Counted from the first letter of the stretch, positions 34,685 to 47,417 are shown. The stretch: 64,000 nt of DNA from Hofstenia miamia (GCA_004352715.1 SCFE01000029.1:1967958-2031957), one strand, 5' to 3'. The notes: a model not told the origin generated them from the letters alone. Numbers and translations: made by a program.

Positions 34685-37440
34685 TTAGGCGAATTTGATT
34701 GCGAATTTGTTCAAAATTAGAGAAGAGAGTTCGACATCATTTTTAATAATAAATTTCTTGATGTAAAAGTTTGTAGGGACTAAAGATTCTTTAAAGCATT
34801 CCTTAAATTCGTTTGTTAGAATTTCGTTGTCAATGATGGGCTCCTTGCATTGAATTTTTGCGACTTTCTTCAGGGTTTTCTTTATATGGATGGCAGTTGG
34901 CACCGTTGTTTCTCTAAACATATATAGGTTTTGAATAATATTATAATAATAATAATAGTAATAATAATATAATAATAACATTGGTGATTGTAGCATTAAT
35001 AATATACCTAGGGAATATTTAAGGCACTAAAAAGTAAAATAGAGGTTTCCTTAGTAGCAGCAGTTACCAAAGTTATGGTTATGTTTTATTTTACAGAAGC
35101 ATACAAAGAAGTGACTACATGTAATAGGTTCATCATATTCGTTCAAAAAGTATATCCAAAATTTTTATATAGCTGATTCTTTACATTATGCTTTGCATCA
35201 AAAAGATTAATGTTGGAATACAAATGAATAAAATTAATAAGAAAACATGCAATTGAAATAAAATTGATGATAATTTATTTTTTTCAATAATGTACACTAA
35301 AACCATTGTTTATCAGATGAATGTAATCCATATCTCAATGGGTTATATAATTGTATGAAGCAACAAAGTACTATTCTTAAAAAGTTTGCTAAAAAATAAT
35401 AGTTCTAGAAATTGCAATTAATCAGATAGTTACTAATTCTTCAGGTTCCTCTACTGCTTGAATTATTGGTGATAATTGTTCATTTGTGTTGATATCAATA
35501 TCATCTAATTTTTCTAAAAATTTGTTTTATAAATATAATTCTATTATATATTACCGTTAAAAATTTCCTCATATAGAGTTTTTGTAGCAAGAAACTTTTT
35601 CTTGATGGTGGTTGATGCCCTGTACCATTTTTCAGCTGTAATAACATCATGTTCTAATGATTCCTCGATGCATTGCCTCACTTCCCCCTCGTTTTTTGTA
35701 AGATTCCAAGAACTTAGTGATTTCTTTATGTCTGTTGCAGAGAGGTTGTGGAAATTCATATCGAGAAGCTTAAATGCTAAATAGATAATTCATTCATAAT
35801 AAAACTAATTCAAATTGCTTAAATAAATTTAATATCTAATCAAAATGCAAAATAAATAGATACTAATTAAATTCATTAACTGTAATTGAACATTTGCTAG
35901 GGTTAATGCATTACACAATGAAATTACTATAATTTAGTCACTAGAAATTAGTAAATAAATATAATGTAAGGCTTCACTATTCTTAACCATACTTTGAACT
36001 TATGAGTACTTCAACTCACAAATTCTTAGTGGAATGAATATATACTAAATATATTCAATTAACAATCAAATTCATAAAATTGAATTTAAGCACTGTAACA
36101 AACAATACTTTTTTCAATTATTCTGAAAAAATCTTGATGATTCCATTTGTTGCCTACTTTGTGTAATGACAAATTTATCGCTGGTAGTATTACTGAAATA
36201 ATTACGAATTTTAGATATAAAGAACTTGGCATAGTTATCATTGCCAAAAACACTTTGATGTTTTGAAGTGTACCATTTCTTCCTTGAAATGTTTTAGAAT
36301 AAATCTAGTATAGTATTGCTAAATGCTAAAAAAATGAAAATATATTATATAGAATGTTAACCATTATTATTTTTCAGGCATTGTCTTATATGTTCAGGAA
36401 GTATTATTGTTAAGGATGTGCCTTCTTGAACAATTGTAGATTTCCTCAAATGAATCACTTGTAGCAATAATAGAGTTTTCAGACGCACTCCATCGAGTAT
36501 TATTGAGAATGTGGCTAAAACTTTGATCCAATCTTCATTTACATTTTTGGTTTTTAAGAAATTGTAGCATGCCTAAAATATTGGGTACATTTATTAAAAT
36601 TTATCTTGAATTACTTTTGAAATATCACTCAGTGCTTGAAAATCAGGCAACATTAATGACATAATTGTAAGCTTTTCTTTTTGAGAAATTGGTGTAGTTC
36701 TTCTGAGGCGTCTCCGCAGTTCCTGCATGGTCATTGTGGCTTTGGGAGCTTTCATTGTCTAATTTAGAGTAAAGCATAGATTAATAATATATAAAAATAC
36801 ATCCATATCACCAAAAGATGTTTCCCATTTCAGGTAATGTATTGTCCTCGAAATCATCTTGCATAAGTATCTAAGAAATTTTAGTAATCTATATTGCTTA
36901 TACAAACATACTCTGTGCTCCACTTCATCTCCTTTCTTATCTCATTAAGGCTATTCATTACATCTTTGAAAAATTCAAAGTTTCTAGTATTCTTACTAAT
37001 GTATGTTATGAATTTTCATTCTCTGGTTTTCATTCCCTTGACTTTTGATAAGTTTATGGCTGGTAAATTCTTTCCCTTTTCTAGTTCTAGTTCATAGTTC
37101 AAGTATGCATCTGTTGATTCATCATTGTGCATAATTAATGGTGAATTTTTTTGAGCATTTCTTTTCATAGTTAGATAGAAATGATGGAATTTTTCTAAAA
37201 TACAGTAATAAATTTAAAATAAATTATTATTTACCTTTTTCTAATTTATGCAGTTCTCCACAATTTGTATGCTGTGATGGCTTTCGTGCAATGTAGTGGC
37301 ATTTCCCACAATAGAATAGAGTGGTGTTCTTTTTTCTTACATATTGGCTTAATTTTGATATATTGGAAATATGGGATGTTAGTTTGTGCACAATTCTGAT
37401 ATGATTACCCAATCTAACTACGGTTTTTTCTCAAAGAAAG
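34685..37440 (-). pseudogene. Probable multi-exon gene; N-terminal zinc-finger-like exon, possible tyrosine-recombinase-like C-terminal part
   Basis: Read on the minus strand. Exon 1 (about 37470-37235) reads KYCFL-stop-EKTVVRLGNH..H, a C2H2-like finger whose second Cys is a TGA. It continues with FYCGKCHYIARKPSQH and ends at donor AAAAAG/GTAAAT. Exon 2 (37194 to about 36905) joins in the right phase (EKFHHFYLTMKRNAQKN), then has one stop. Further candidate exons are near 36760-36690 (MQELRRRLRRTTPISQ), 36580-36380 and 36300-36130 (KKWYTSKHQSVFGNDN). Exon 35784-35545 reads LSATDIKKSL, then LEHDVITAEKWYRAS, and ends at donor ACG/GTAATA. An acidic exon lies near 35517-35437. The last exon, 34920-34685, ends in TAA. 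The H-x(3)-TAEKWYR block resembles the end of tyrosine recombinases of Crypton-like genes; the usual Arg before it is Lys. The family call is weak, but the exon structure is fair evidence of a real gene or relic. Confidence 0.45.
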
Positions 37441-38002
37441 CAGTACTTCATATGTCTTTTTTTCTAAAAAATGTTTTATTTATGTTAATAAAGACATTAT
37501 ACCATTTTTACTTCAGGGCAAATTTTGTTGTCAAAACTACTCTGCTTGTGTAATGGATCGCTCCAATATCAAATAATTTTGATCTAAAAATCTAGTTTTA
37601 TGAGAGTAATATATTATCTTATAACACGTGAAAATGCAAAGAATCATTTCATCATTTTTTCAATTACTTCTTATATTATTTTAGGAATATCATTTTGTGA
37701 ACTCTAAAATTTTAGTATTAGATAAAGCAACACATTACATTATTCTTAATTTTTTTGATAATAATTAAAAATTCAAAAGTAATTAACGGCTTGAAAACTA
37801 ATAAAAATTAAATGAAAACACTTTTAATCTTTTTGATATGAAATCAATATTATTAAAATTTCATAAATACTTAAACACTTAGAAATAATTAGAAAATACT
37901 TAGGAATGTGGGGTGTAGATGCCACAAAAGATTCCAAGCTGTCACTAAATAAAATAATATGAATATTTATGTGTTTAAAATTGATCTTATATATATATAT
38001 AG

Positions 38003-38038
<36 letters not shown>

Positions 38039-38384
38039 TAAAATTTTTTACAGACATTTCAGGATTCTAATTTGTTGACCAACATTTTAACCCTAACCCT
38101 TATAATAGATAATAAATATAATAAATAACATTAAATTTAAATTAAAAAATATGGAATTGCTTCAAAACTTAGCTAAAACTAATATGAAAATATCTTTAAT
38201 CTTTTTTCATCTAAATTAACTTTAAAAAATTTCGTAAATAAAAATATGTAAGCTGTTAGAAATAATTGGGAAATACCTGCTCAGATCAGGTGTTTTTTCA
38301 ACAATTCCCGACATTTCCAATTCGAATGAGCTGTCACTAAATTAAATTAGTAATAATATTCATTTTTTTATATTAAGATTAAAA

Positions 38385-38426
<42 letters not shown>

Positions 38427-39642
38427 TAAAAAATTACATTGGTGAGTTTGGTGGAATTTTGTGTGTCGTCTCCAATGCTAAATAGAATTTGAATCAATTT
38501 TGCTAAATTATGCAATACATTTATATATCTAAACACTAATACACCTTGCTTCATCATGCCATAAATTAATTTCTTTTACATTAATTTAATAATTATTTTT
38601 GAAATGGTTTTAATCAATGCCTATACTAAAAAAGATATTTGCTCCTGAAAAGTTGCCATGAGTAATAATTTTCTTTCATATTTTCCTTACTAGTGTTTTA
38701 CATTAGCAGTACCTAACTAAATATAAAAATTTAATAGCATATGATTTTACACTAACAACATCCAAGATAGTTACCAATTCGTTAGAATGAAGCAAATTTC
38801 TATGGTTTGCCTTTAATTTAATAGATAGAAAGAAAACCCTTTTTGTGATTGATGTTAATTCGGGACGAGACGGGATCTGAATACGCCCCATAAATGTTTG
38901 TGGATTTGCTACTTTTTCATAAATTCTAAGTATGCTATAATTTAACAATGAATCGAAAGATCTATTGATGTGCCACAAGCATGTTTAAAACCCTAATCCT
39001 TTTCAATGTTGCATATATGCCCAAATCTCATCAGGCCCGCCCATATCCGCCTGAGCCATGGGCACAGGCTGGCCTGCAAAATACTATAAAATGCATTTAA
39101 CTTAACAATAATTAGTAATTGCGAAACACACACTTTTGAGCCTAGACGGATATATATTCAATAAATATTGAAAAATTACCTTTCAAATGATTGATCAATA
39201 ACATCATCAAATCTAAGTTAAATTATAATTATTCTTGCTGTAATTTTGCAAATAATATATATAACTGATTATATTTTGATATTTATACAGTCATTGTTAA
39301 ATTTATTTGCAGTGACAACTCAGCATTCTAGCCTTTAAAAAATAAATTTAATCAAAAATAATAATAATTAAAACTAAACAGTCTTTTGCTAAAACAATAT
39401 CCTTGGCTTCAGTTAAAAAACATATATAAGTAAAATTGAATGTCAACATTTAAAGAATAATATTAAACATCAATTTACATGATAAATTTTTGTATTTTGA
39501 AGAGGGAGTTTAATCAGTATTGAATTTAAAATTTCTCAGAATCAATTTCCATATACATCAATTGCTGTTTTTTGAAGCCTGCGTAGCATCAGTGGAATGT
39601 GTAATACTTATAGGCAGAGATGGCACCAATTAAATTTTCATT

Positions 39643-39678
<36 letters not shown>

Positions 39679-39843
39679 AATCATTAACTAAATATTAAAA
39701 TTTCATAGCATATGTTCTACACTAACAACACCCAATTAAATCCTAAGAGGAATAGGCCTATAATGTAAAAATATGTCATAAAAAACCTACTTTATTAATT
39801 GAATTTTCGAGATTTCATGGGGGTAAATGTGGCCTTTGTATAG
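37441..39843. other. AT-rich stretch with several (TA)n runs
   Basis: TA or AT dinucleotide runs lie at about 37988-38035, 38388-38420 and 39648-39675. A short AACCCTAACCCT lies at 38087-38099. Frames with Tyr-Ile repeats come from the dinucleotide runs and are not genes. Nothing else was recognised. Confidence 0.6.
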
Positions 39844-39886
39844 TAACCCTAATCCTAACCCTAAACCCTAACCCTAACCCTAACCC
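39844..39886 (+). repeat. Interstitial telomere-like array (CCCTAA)n
   Basis: There are about seven units of CCCTAA with two variant units (AATCCT and AAACCCT). This is the metazoan telomere repeat, here internal. LTR homology begins about 20 bp after it. Confidence 0.9.
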
Positions 39887-39907
39887 ATTGTTCCAATTCT
39901 CTGACAA

Positions 39908-40610
39908 CTCAGCTTAGACCACAGAGGTTATGTGTACCCTAGATTATTGTGGTGGTGCTAATAATATTCATGACACAATTCAACCTATCTCTGTTACTTG
40001 CAAACATAGTAAATTGTATTTGAATTACACTGTTCATAAATGCCATAAAATAGGCTAAGCAACTGGGAATGTGACTAGTTGCAATATTATCAATATAAAT
40101 ATGAGATAGAAAAAGCAATATCAGTATTAACATAATTAAATGTTTTAAGCTATCATATAAATAATTGCAGCTTCCTATCCTACACTTAGTTAACATAAAG
40201 TAATAACAATATGGTCTCATTATCAGTCAATTTATTGTCAACAATTTGGATCTAAAACAATAAGATATTTTCTTTGTTGGCTAACTACCCTTTCTCAGAT
40301 TTGTTACTATATGCAAAACACAATCAATTGATAGTTAGCTAAGTGAAATATAGAAAAACCCTATTCATATACATAGTTTAAGTGCATCTTGTAGCCAGGG
40401 AAGTCAAACCTAAGAATCGTACCATCATGGACTCCTAATCACTACTATGCATGAATCATTTAGCTAGACATTATAATGTAATAATTCAAGAATGATAAAA
40501 TTAAATCAGAATAAATATAATGATTAAACTTATTAAACTACTAAGATTTTTGTGTTAAAAATAATCTATGAGCAAAATGCCTGTCGCCAAAAGTGTTTAC
40601 AAAAATCTGG
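39908..40610 (-). repeat. LTR fragment, minus strand, lacking its 3' end
   Basis: On the minus strand it carries the TACACATAA and CTGAG blocks seen near 5770 in LTR1. It then carries AGTAGTGATTAGGAGTCCATGATGG, corresponding to the AGTAGTGGCTGGATTCCATCA block of LTR1, and finally the segment downstream of the TATA region. It is diverged and lacks both ends. Confidence 0.6.
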
Positions 40611-40972
40611 GGACGATTTTACTCCTCATTAATTTGATGTTAATTTAAATTGTTAAGGCAGCAGGTACTTGTTTTTTTTAGTATAAATAGTTGCCACACA
40701 GTTTAATGGTGATGAATAAAATTCTTTGGAGTTGTGTTACTCTTTTCCATTTGTTTAGTTTGCTTTATTAAATCAAATGTCTAGCTAAGCAGTTCATGCA
40801 AAGTAGTGGTCACGATTTGCATGATGGAAATGACTCTAGGTTTCTCCCCTGACCGTGATCTGCATTATGGTTAGATGCGAATTTAATTGCTATTCTATAG
40901 CTTAGCAGCCATTGATCATCTATTTTGACTATATTAATAGGTCATATGGATAGCATTCAACTGTGATATAAC
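40611..40972 (+). repeat. LTR fragment, plus strand, interrupted by LTR5
   Basis: It carries CAGGTACTTG, then TATAAATAG near 40693, AAAATTCTTTGGAGTTGTGTTAC and the AAGTAGTGGTCACG block, in the order of LTR1 from 5178 to 5450. It faces the minus-strand fragment at 39908-40610 head to head. It is broken at 40972 by the insertion of LTR5. Confidence 0.65.
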
Positions 40973-41065
40973 TGTTACATCCTCTACCAGTCATATTACG
41001 TTTGTTGTTTGAACTATATAACATCAGTTGTATATTTGCAAATAGGGATTTACTAACTCCCATGT

Positions 41066-41232
41066 AGCCACCACCAGTGGTCCACTGGTGGGGAACGAGT
41101 GGAATCGGTGGCCACCTGTTCCCACCAGTGGTCCACCAGTGGTAAAATAGTGGCAGAGGCAAAAGCTATAACCACTAATAGCCACCAGTGGCCCACCGCT
41201 GGTTAAATAGTGGCAGAAAGCGGCAATTGTTG
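41066..41232. repeat. Left subterminal repeat cluster of the CACTA-like element
   Basis: CCACCAGTGG occurs at 41071, 41122, 41133 and 41182, CCACTGGTGG at 41082, and the variant CCACCGCTGG at 41193. Adjacent copies in opposite orientation make near-perfect palindromes about a GT spacer. Two longer units, each ending in TAAATAGTGGCAGA-like text, repeat with a spacing of about 60 bp. Such clusters are binding sites for the second (TnpA-type) protein in plant CACTA elements; here that is an inference. Confidence 0.75.
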
Positions 41233-42271
41233 CTTGCTGCATGCCACTATATAGTGGTATTTGTATGTTCTTTTAGGCAACACATAGAGAACAAGTCTTT
41301 GATTTATTTATTATCGTTGATTCTAAAACAACATTCTATTGACTATTATTCTGTGGAATAAATAAAATTTTGTTAAATAAAGTAGTAACACTTATTAAAT
41401 TTAAAATTCTCATCACTCTCATTTATTGATATCCAAATTTTAAAATCAATGTTAGTAGCATATTTAATATTATGAATTAAAGGAATATAATTGCTAAGTT
41501 ACTCCATAATTGTGTTACTAGGTTACATTTCTTAAATTATATAACAATGCTATTCATAAATATTTATTTTAATTTAATAATATTTGACATATCCATATGT
41601 GTTTACAGGTTTGCAAAATAATATTACTAAATTTAAAATATCAAGTTTTAAATTAGCGATGGGACATCAATTTAATCGCATGCGCATCCTTGCAATTTTA
41701 AAATTAGCGAAATTATTAATTATTGTATATTAGATATTGAGGCTCATATTTGGTTTCTGTTCGTTCATGCCTCATTTAAGTAGTTATGAAAGTAGAATTC
41801 CTATTCTCAATATGTCGGATTACAATAAATTTAATTATATTTATTTCTTAGAATTTTATTCTAGAATAATTATTCTTCATTTACTGAAATAAACACCCAT
41901 TCCTTCATTTGTTTTCATACTAATTTATAGGTTGTAATAAAAATTATAAATTGTACATTAATTTGAACTAACATTTGCTTTAAATTTTCAGATATCGTTG
42001 TAGTTGCTTGTAAATCCCAAAGTTTTGGAATTAATAATGAACTAGCAAGATTTATAGATATGCTATTAGAATTATATGTACAGCAGAATTATTAATTTCC
42101 TTGCAATTACATTGTCTGACTACTAGATTGTGTTAATATATTAATTGTAACAATAAATAATGGCGATTCCAATTAATTATTATAACTACTGATACACTTA
42201 TAACACAACAGTTTAAATATATGACTGCATTTTGACGATTATTAACAATTTTGTTTAACATACTACAATTT
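41233..42271. other. Non-coding left arm of the CACTA-like element
   Basis: This is AT-rich with no gene recognised. It lies between the subterminal repeats and the inserted 224-bp element. Confidence 0.6.
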
Positions 42272-42495
42272 GGCGTTATTGCAGATCAGGGGACTCTGAT
42301 TTCTAAAAGTCGAAGTGACGTCAAATAACATGCTAAGGGTTTATGTAGTGAAATGTTAAAAATTCATTGTTTAGGGTTTAGGTCTATAAAATATTGAAAA
42401 ATTTAGGTTTTAGGTTTAGGTTCTAGAGACGTCATATACAGTGTTGCGTAGAAACTATGTTTATATATCAGAGTCCCCTGATCTGCGATAACGCC
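42272..42495. mobile_element. 224-bp inverted-repeat element with 9-bp target duplication (MULE-type)
   Basis: The 29-bp ends (42272-42300 and 42467-42495) are inverse copies with one mismatch. They start GGCGTTAT and include GCAGATCAGGGGACTCTGAT. The 9-mer CTACAATTT flanks both sides exactly (42263-42271 and 42496-42504). A 9-bp duplication fits the Mutator-like group best; hAT (8 bp) is the alternative. The core has GTTTAGGGTTTAGG-like text and no coding frame. Confidence 0.9.
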
Positions 42496-43338
42496 CTACA
42501 ATTTTATAATACAACTTCATGTTGTGTATGATCTATTGCGAAAGAACATCATGTCCGCAAATATGATCAGCAGGATAAAAAACTTTCCGTAAATTAGGAC
42601 TTTTTCAGTATTAAAAAGCATATATGCGTTCCTTAGTACCTTTAACAGGTTAAAATGGTAATGGCAGCTATAGTTGAAGCTTTATCTCTCCTGAACTTTT
42701 ACTAACAACACCTCTCCTGAATCATTAATCTTAAATACATCTTGTCATATTTTTTGCTCGCTTGTGGTGTTCTCGAGACTTTAATTTCGTAGTAAAGAAT
42801 TTGAAAAGGAAATATTTCATATTCGGACTCGATTATGCAAGTGAAAGCCCTGATGTCAATGTGCTTCATTGCATTCAAATCGAATTTGCTTTTAAAAGAG
42901 AAAACCCAGATGATTTTGTTCCAATTTAAAAATTTCACTGAGGATGAAGACTTGCTCTAAACTAAATGTAAACAGATTTGCATAAATACTTCTATACTTC
43001 TATATTTACCACTAATACATAGCTATTTTTATAAGCTGTTGCGCTAAAATATATACTGCGGGCTTTTCGTGTGTTGCCAAGTTGTTGGTTGTTTATGTTA
43101 TCTATCAGGCTAAATTGAATTTTTTTAACAGTGTGAATAACAATTAATGATTTAGCTTATAATTTGAGCACCAATTTGTAATATTGCGAGTTTGCTAAAT
43201 ATTTCTATTTAACATATGTAAAGCTTTGAATTTGTAGATAGATATCTTAAGATATTCAGTAAAGCGAATTCACTATATTTATAAGAAGTATTGTTCTGAT
43301 TATTCAAATTTGTGTTATTTTAGATAGTTGCTCATTAA
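42496..43338. other. Upstream region of the transposase gene
   Basis: This is AT-rich sequence between the inserted 224-bp element and the transposase ATG. It presumably holds the element promoter, but I see no distinct signal. Confidence 0.4.
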
Positions 43339-45257
43339 ATGTCTAGTGGAAGAACAAAACGACGAAGACTTGCGGAGCTAGCACAGTCTTTTGCAAATGC
43401 ATTATCATCTGAGACCGAAGAGGTTGGTGATGTTGCAACATGCTTAAAATAATATACATGCTTTTAATTAGAATAGCAATTTGAAACTTTTTAATTTATC
43501 AATACATCTATTACAAATATGTGCATTTAGGAAGTAATTGACGAAGTTCCAACTTTTTCTCATGCAATGGCTGATTCTGATAATGCTGATTATTCAACAT
43601 GTTCGAGTGAATCTAGTGAATCTTCACAAACACCAACACTACTAGATGATCTGAAAACTTGGTCAATAAAATTCAATATATCCCTTTTAGCTTTAAGCTC
43701 ACTCCTGCATTTATTAGCAGTTCATTTCCCTGAAAAATCTTTTCCTTCGGATGCTCGAACTGTAATGGGTATATCCAGAGAATGTGTTACATCAAACTTC
43801 GTATATTTCGGATTTTCAGCCATCTTAAAAGAACTCGGGAAAAAATTACTTCGTAATGTTCAAGTTCTAAACATTGCATTAAACATTGATGGATTGCCGT
43901 TATTCAAATCTAATTCAATTGGTTTCTGGCCAATATTGTGCAAATTCTTAAATGTTTCTGATTTAAAAGTGTATATTGTTGCATGTTTTTGTGGAAAAGG
44001 CAAGCCTAATTTAAATGAGTATCTTTCAAAGCTGATAGATGAATTAAAAAATGGTATAGATTTTAATGGCACTCGATTTCAATTTAGTGTAAAATATATT
44101 GCTACAGACGCACCTGCAAAAGCATTTGTTAAATGTGTTAAGCAGTATTCCGGATATTACGGATGTGACTTTTGTTCACAAAAAGGAACTTATGATGGCA
44201 GAGTGCTTTATACAGACGTTCACTATGAATGTAGAACTGATGCTTCATTTAGATCTAGACAGCAAGAAGAACATCATACTGGTAATACGCTTTTCGAAAA
44301 TTTGGCAATTGACATGATATTTGCTTTTCCCATTGACGTTATGCATTTAGTATATTTAGGTGTGATGAAAAATTGATCCATTATTGGATTGATGGACCTT
44401 TACCAAATCGACAACCTAGTCACATCGTCAATAAGATTTCTAAGGATTTGATATCGTGTGGAAAAAACTTAACTTCTGATTTTAACCGCAAATGTCGCTC
44501 ATTATCTGAACTTGCTTATTTCAAAGCAACAGAATTCAGAACTATTTGTCTTTACTGTGGAATTGTAGCTCTGCGGCATTTACCTACCAAGTTTTTCAAA
44601 CATTATATGCTATTATGTGTAGCAATGAGAATTTTTTGTGAGCGTAATTCAATTGAGCTATATGAGTATGCACATTCATTGATGTTGCAATTTATTAAAG
44701 ATGGCACCAATATTTATGGACATATTTTCAATGTTTATGTTGTTCATTTACTTTCACATATTAAAGAAAACGTTTTGCGTCATGGCCCCGTGGAAACTTT
44801 CAGTTGTTTTCCTTTTGAAAACTTTATGAATACGATTAAGAGGTGTATTAGAACTTCAACTGCACCGATATCACAGCTGCACCACAGGATTTCAGAAAAA
44901 GGACCTGGACTAGGAATTTCTCATTTATTGAGTCAAAATCTTTTTGCAGTTAATGGTCATAAGTTGTCCATCAATTCTATTGTATTGACTCAAACTAAAG
45001 ACATTCTTAGAGTCAACAAATTACCAGAAGATCATTGTCAATTAATCTCTTGTTTTCAATATGTGCATAAAGAAAATTTATTTTGCTACCCAACTCCCTC
45101 TTCTAACATCAACATTTTTTCTGTTTCTGCTCCCAATCTCAATATTGAGAAATTTATTGACTTCAATGACATTCTGTCTATTTGTTTATCATTCAGCTAT
45201 GAAATTGGAAAATTTGTAATTGTGCCATTGTTAAGTTGCAATGAAAAGAATATGTGA
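43339..45257 (+). pseudogene. Tnp2-like (EnSpm/CACTA) transposase, two exons, one frameshift
   Basis: Exon 1 is 43339-43422 (MSSGRTKRRRLAELAQS, a basic start). A 108-bp GT..AG intron follows (43423-43530). Exon 2 starts at 43531 in phase. The first DDE residue is probably the Asp in LNIDGLPLFKSNSIGFWPI (about 43885) and the second is in YIATDAPAKAFVK (about 44105). The Cys pair GYYGCDFC follows, then FPIDVMHLVYLGVMK. One base is missing in the A-run near 44368, shifting the frame. The rest reads on from 44373 with ELAYFKATEFRTICLYCG and a DUF4218-type C-terminal part (HLLSHIKENVLRHGPVETF, then FENFMNTIKRCIRT), ending TGA at 45255-45257. Total is about 600 residues. It cuts and joins the element ends. 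With the single indel restored in reading, no other stop is seen in exon 2. Confidence 0.85.
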
Positions 45258-45438
45258 ATTTTTGTAATTTTTTCTATTATCAATTTAAAAATATCATTTG
45301 TATTCAATTTAATCCACGTGAAGTTTCTAATTATCTAGAAATCATTTATTCTGATTAATTAAATTTTACCTCTACGTTATAATAAATTTCCCAATTTTCA
45401 TAAAACCTCTAGCAATTTATATAATTTTTAGTATTATC

Positions 45439-47106
45439 ATGTTTGCGATTGTTGTTTTCACAGACGATGAAACAACAGAATATGTGCCAACGTGTTGGTT
45501 AATTGGCCGCAAAGAATGCTATTGGCCTCGAAAAGCTATTGATGCTTCAAGAAAAAAGCTTGCTCCACCTAATGAAAACTGGCTTAAATACCAAATAAGA
45601 ATTCTTGGTTGGGCAGGTTGATTTTAATGTGATTTCCACAAGCTAACTATTAGTTTTAGATACTCTAGATATTGCTAGAAAGAAATGTAGGAAGGCCACA
45701 TTCGTAAGTAGTCTCTCGTCTGATGAAGAATTCTCCTCAAAGAAAGACGTATTACCAATATCAAGCATGCTGACTGTGTGGAGGACTTTAGTTCTGCTTC
45801 AGATGATGAAATTACACGTCAGTATAAAAAATTTTGCTTGCTTCAAATATGAATACAGTAGAAATCCTCTATAGTTGATGTTCACTGTATTTGACTTTAG
45901 AAATTATTAATATATTGATTTAGATTCTACTCAAGATCTTCCGCGTTTTCCAAATTCGATTACTCAGTCAAGTTTGCCAACCATCACCACCGCTGCTGTT
46001 AGTACTCTCAAAATGGTATCAGAAACTCCTAGCATTTCAAGTGCGCACCATATCAATACAGATGAATTCTCAAATTTCACCAAGATGGTTGAAAGTACGT
46101 TTTTTATATATAAAAATTGTTTATTAAATATATATATTTTCATTTAATATGCAGGATCTCATTTTGCACTTTTTGTAAAGATAACTTGATTGCAATCTAA
46201 ATTTTTATGCAAATCTATTAAATAGTTAATAATATTCATTGACTGTAATTTTTTGTATTGCTGTTTAGAGAATTTGAAAGGGATTTGGCGAGAACTTGCT
46301 AAAATTCAGTGCTCGTTGTCAGATTTGGCATCAGTCACTCCAAATCAATCAATCGGAGAAGGACCTTCTGAGATTCAGACTTTACTGAACTTCCAATTTC
46401 ATTAATGGAAGATTTTCAACTATATGAAACCCGACTAGCAAATAACGATTTCCGGCTTCGTTTGGTTTGTACATTTTATTGATATCTTTTTTCTGTATTG
46501 GATTAGGATTTTTAAAATCAATAATGCAATGACAATAAAAATCTAGTCAAGTTTTCGTAGTAGTGGCGGATCACAATATATTACCAATATTTTCGTTATA
46601 TCATGTACTTGAAAAGTGTCAAAACTAATTATGTCACAAAAATACGAAAAATCAATATTCTTAGGTTCTTCTGCATTTAGAAATATAATATTTAGAAAAT
46701 GTGGTTATCAATGGTAGGAGGGACTACTTTTATGGAATGTATGAGAAGAGTAATGAACAAACTCATCACTAATGACTTGGCAAAGCATTTGAACATGACA
46801 GGAAGGGGAAGCAAAGTTGGCTTAGAAGAAAAAAATTATTTTCAGTTATTCAAGGTATATTTGTTATTCTCTAAAGTGCCATTTATTATTTTTCTCTATT
46901 GTCACTAACTTGTAGTCATGTATATATTTTATAATCATTAATTTAAGCCACAATTCATATTCACTTGCAGTTAGAATTGTAATTTTTGCCGTCCAAAATT
47001 CTTCACTACTTTAGGCTTTTTTATTTAGATGCAGTTCGTTTAAATCCCGAGCATCGAAGTGTTGTACAGACTTTGAGATATCGAATATTGTTCGGATTTG
47101 GTTAGA
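45439..47106 (+). pseudogene. DUF4806-like second protein of the CACTA-like element, about six exons
   Basis: Exon 1 (45439-45616) reads MFAIVVFTDDETTEYVPTCW and CYWPRKAIDASRKKL, the usual N-terminal module of DUF4806 proteins. Further exons are 45660-45817, 45924-46094 (Ser/Thr-rich, QDLPRFPNSITQSSLP), 46269-46464 (LPISLMEDFQLYETRL), 46696-46854 (WLSMVGGTTFMECMRRVMNK, GRGSKVGLEEKNYF) and about 47029-47106 (DAVRLNPEHRSVVQTLRYRI). Donors and acceptors are GT..AG and most phases agree. Frame slips lie near 45730 and 46385, and the last junction is out of phase, so this copy looks dead. The role is unknown. By position and orientation it could be the DNA-binding partner of the transposase, like TnpA of plant CACTA elements; that is inference. 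DUF4806 also occurs in many host-annotated genes. Confidence 0.75.
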
Positions 47107-47413
47107 GAACTTTGTTGATAGAGACGGTGGTCGAGTGGCAAGATGACACAAGCATTCATTATAATAGTTTTTTGTAATCAGCTTTGATCAGTTTATTTTT
47201 TTATCCCAATTTTAATTTTTAATAGACAGAGTGTAAAGTAGCAATAATTTAGTTCTCTGCAATTTGAAACAACATTTAAAATGTTCATTTTCATGTTTAG
47301 ATCACTATTAATTTATCATTTATTGTTTTTTCTGTAAAGCCCAACGACGTGGAATATAAGTAGATTTTGTTGTATTTTAACATTTTATTGTAAAGGGCGA
47401 TGTTTAGGTTTCT
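47107..47413. other. Non-coding right arm of the CACTA-like element
   Basis: This is the 3' flank of the second gene. It contains AATAAT-type AT-rich text but no distinct element. Confidence 0.5.
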
Positions 47414-47417
47414 TTAA

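Noticed and set aside
37824-38557. Frames with Tyr-Ile repeats
   Set aside because: They come from (TA)n runs.
42352-42420. GTTTAGGG / TTTAGGTTTAGG text as a second telomere-like array
   Set aside because: It is short, irregular and internal to the 224-bp inverted-repeat element.
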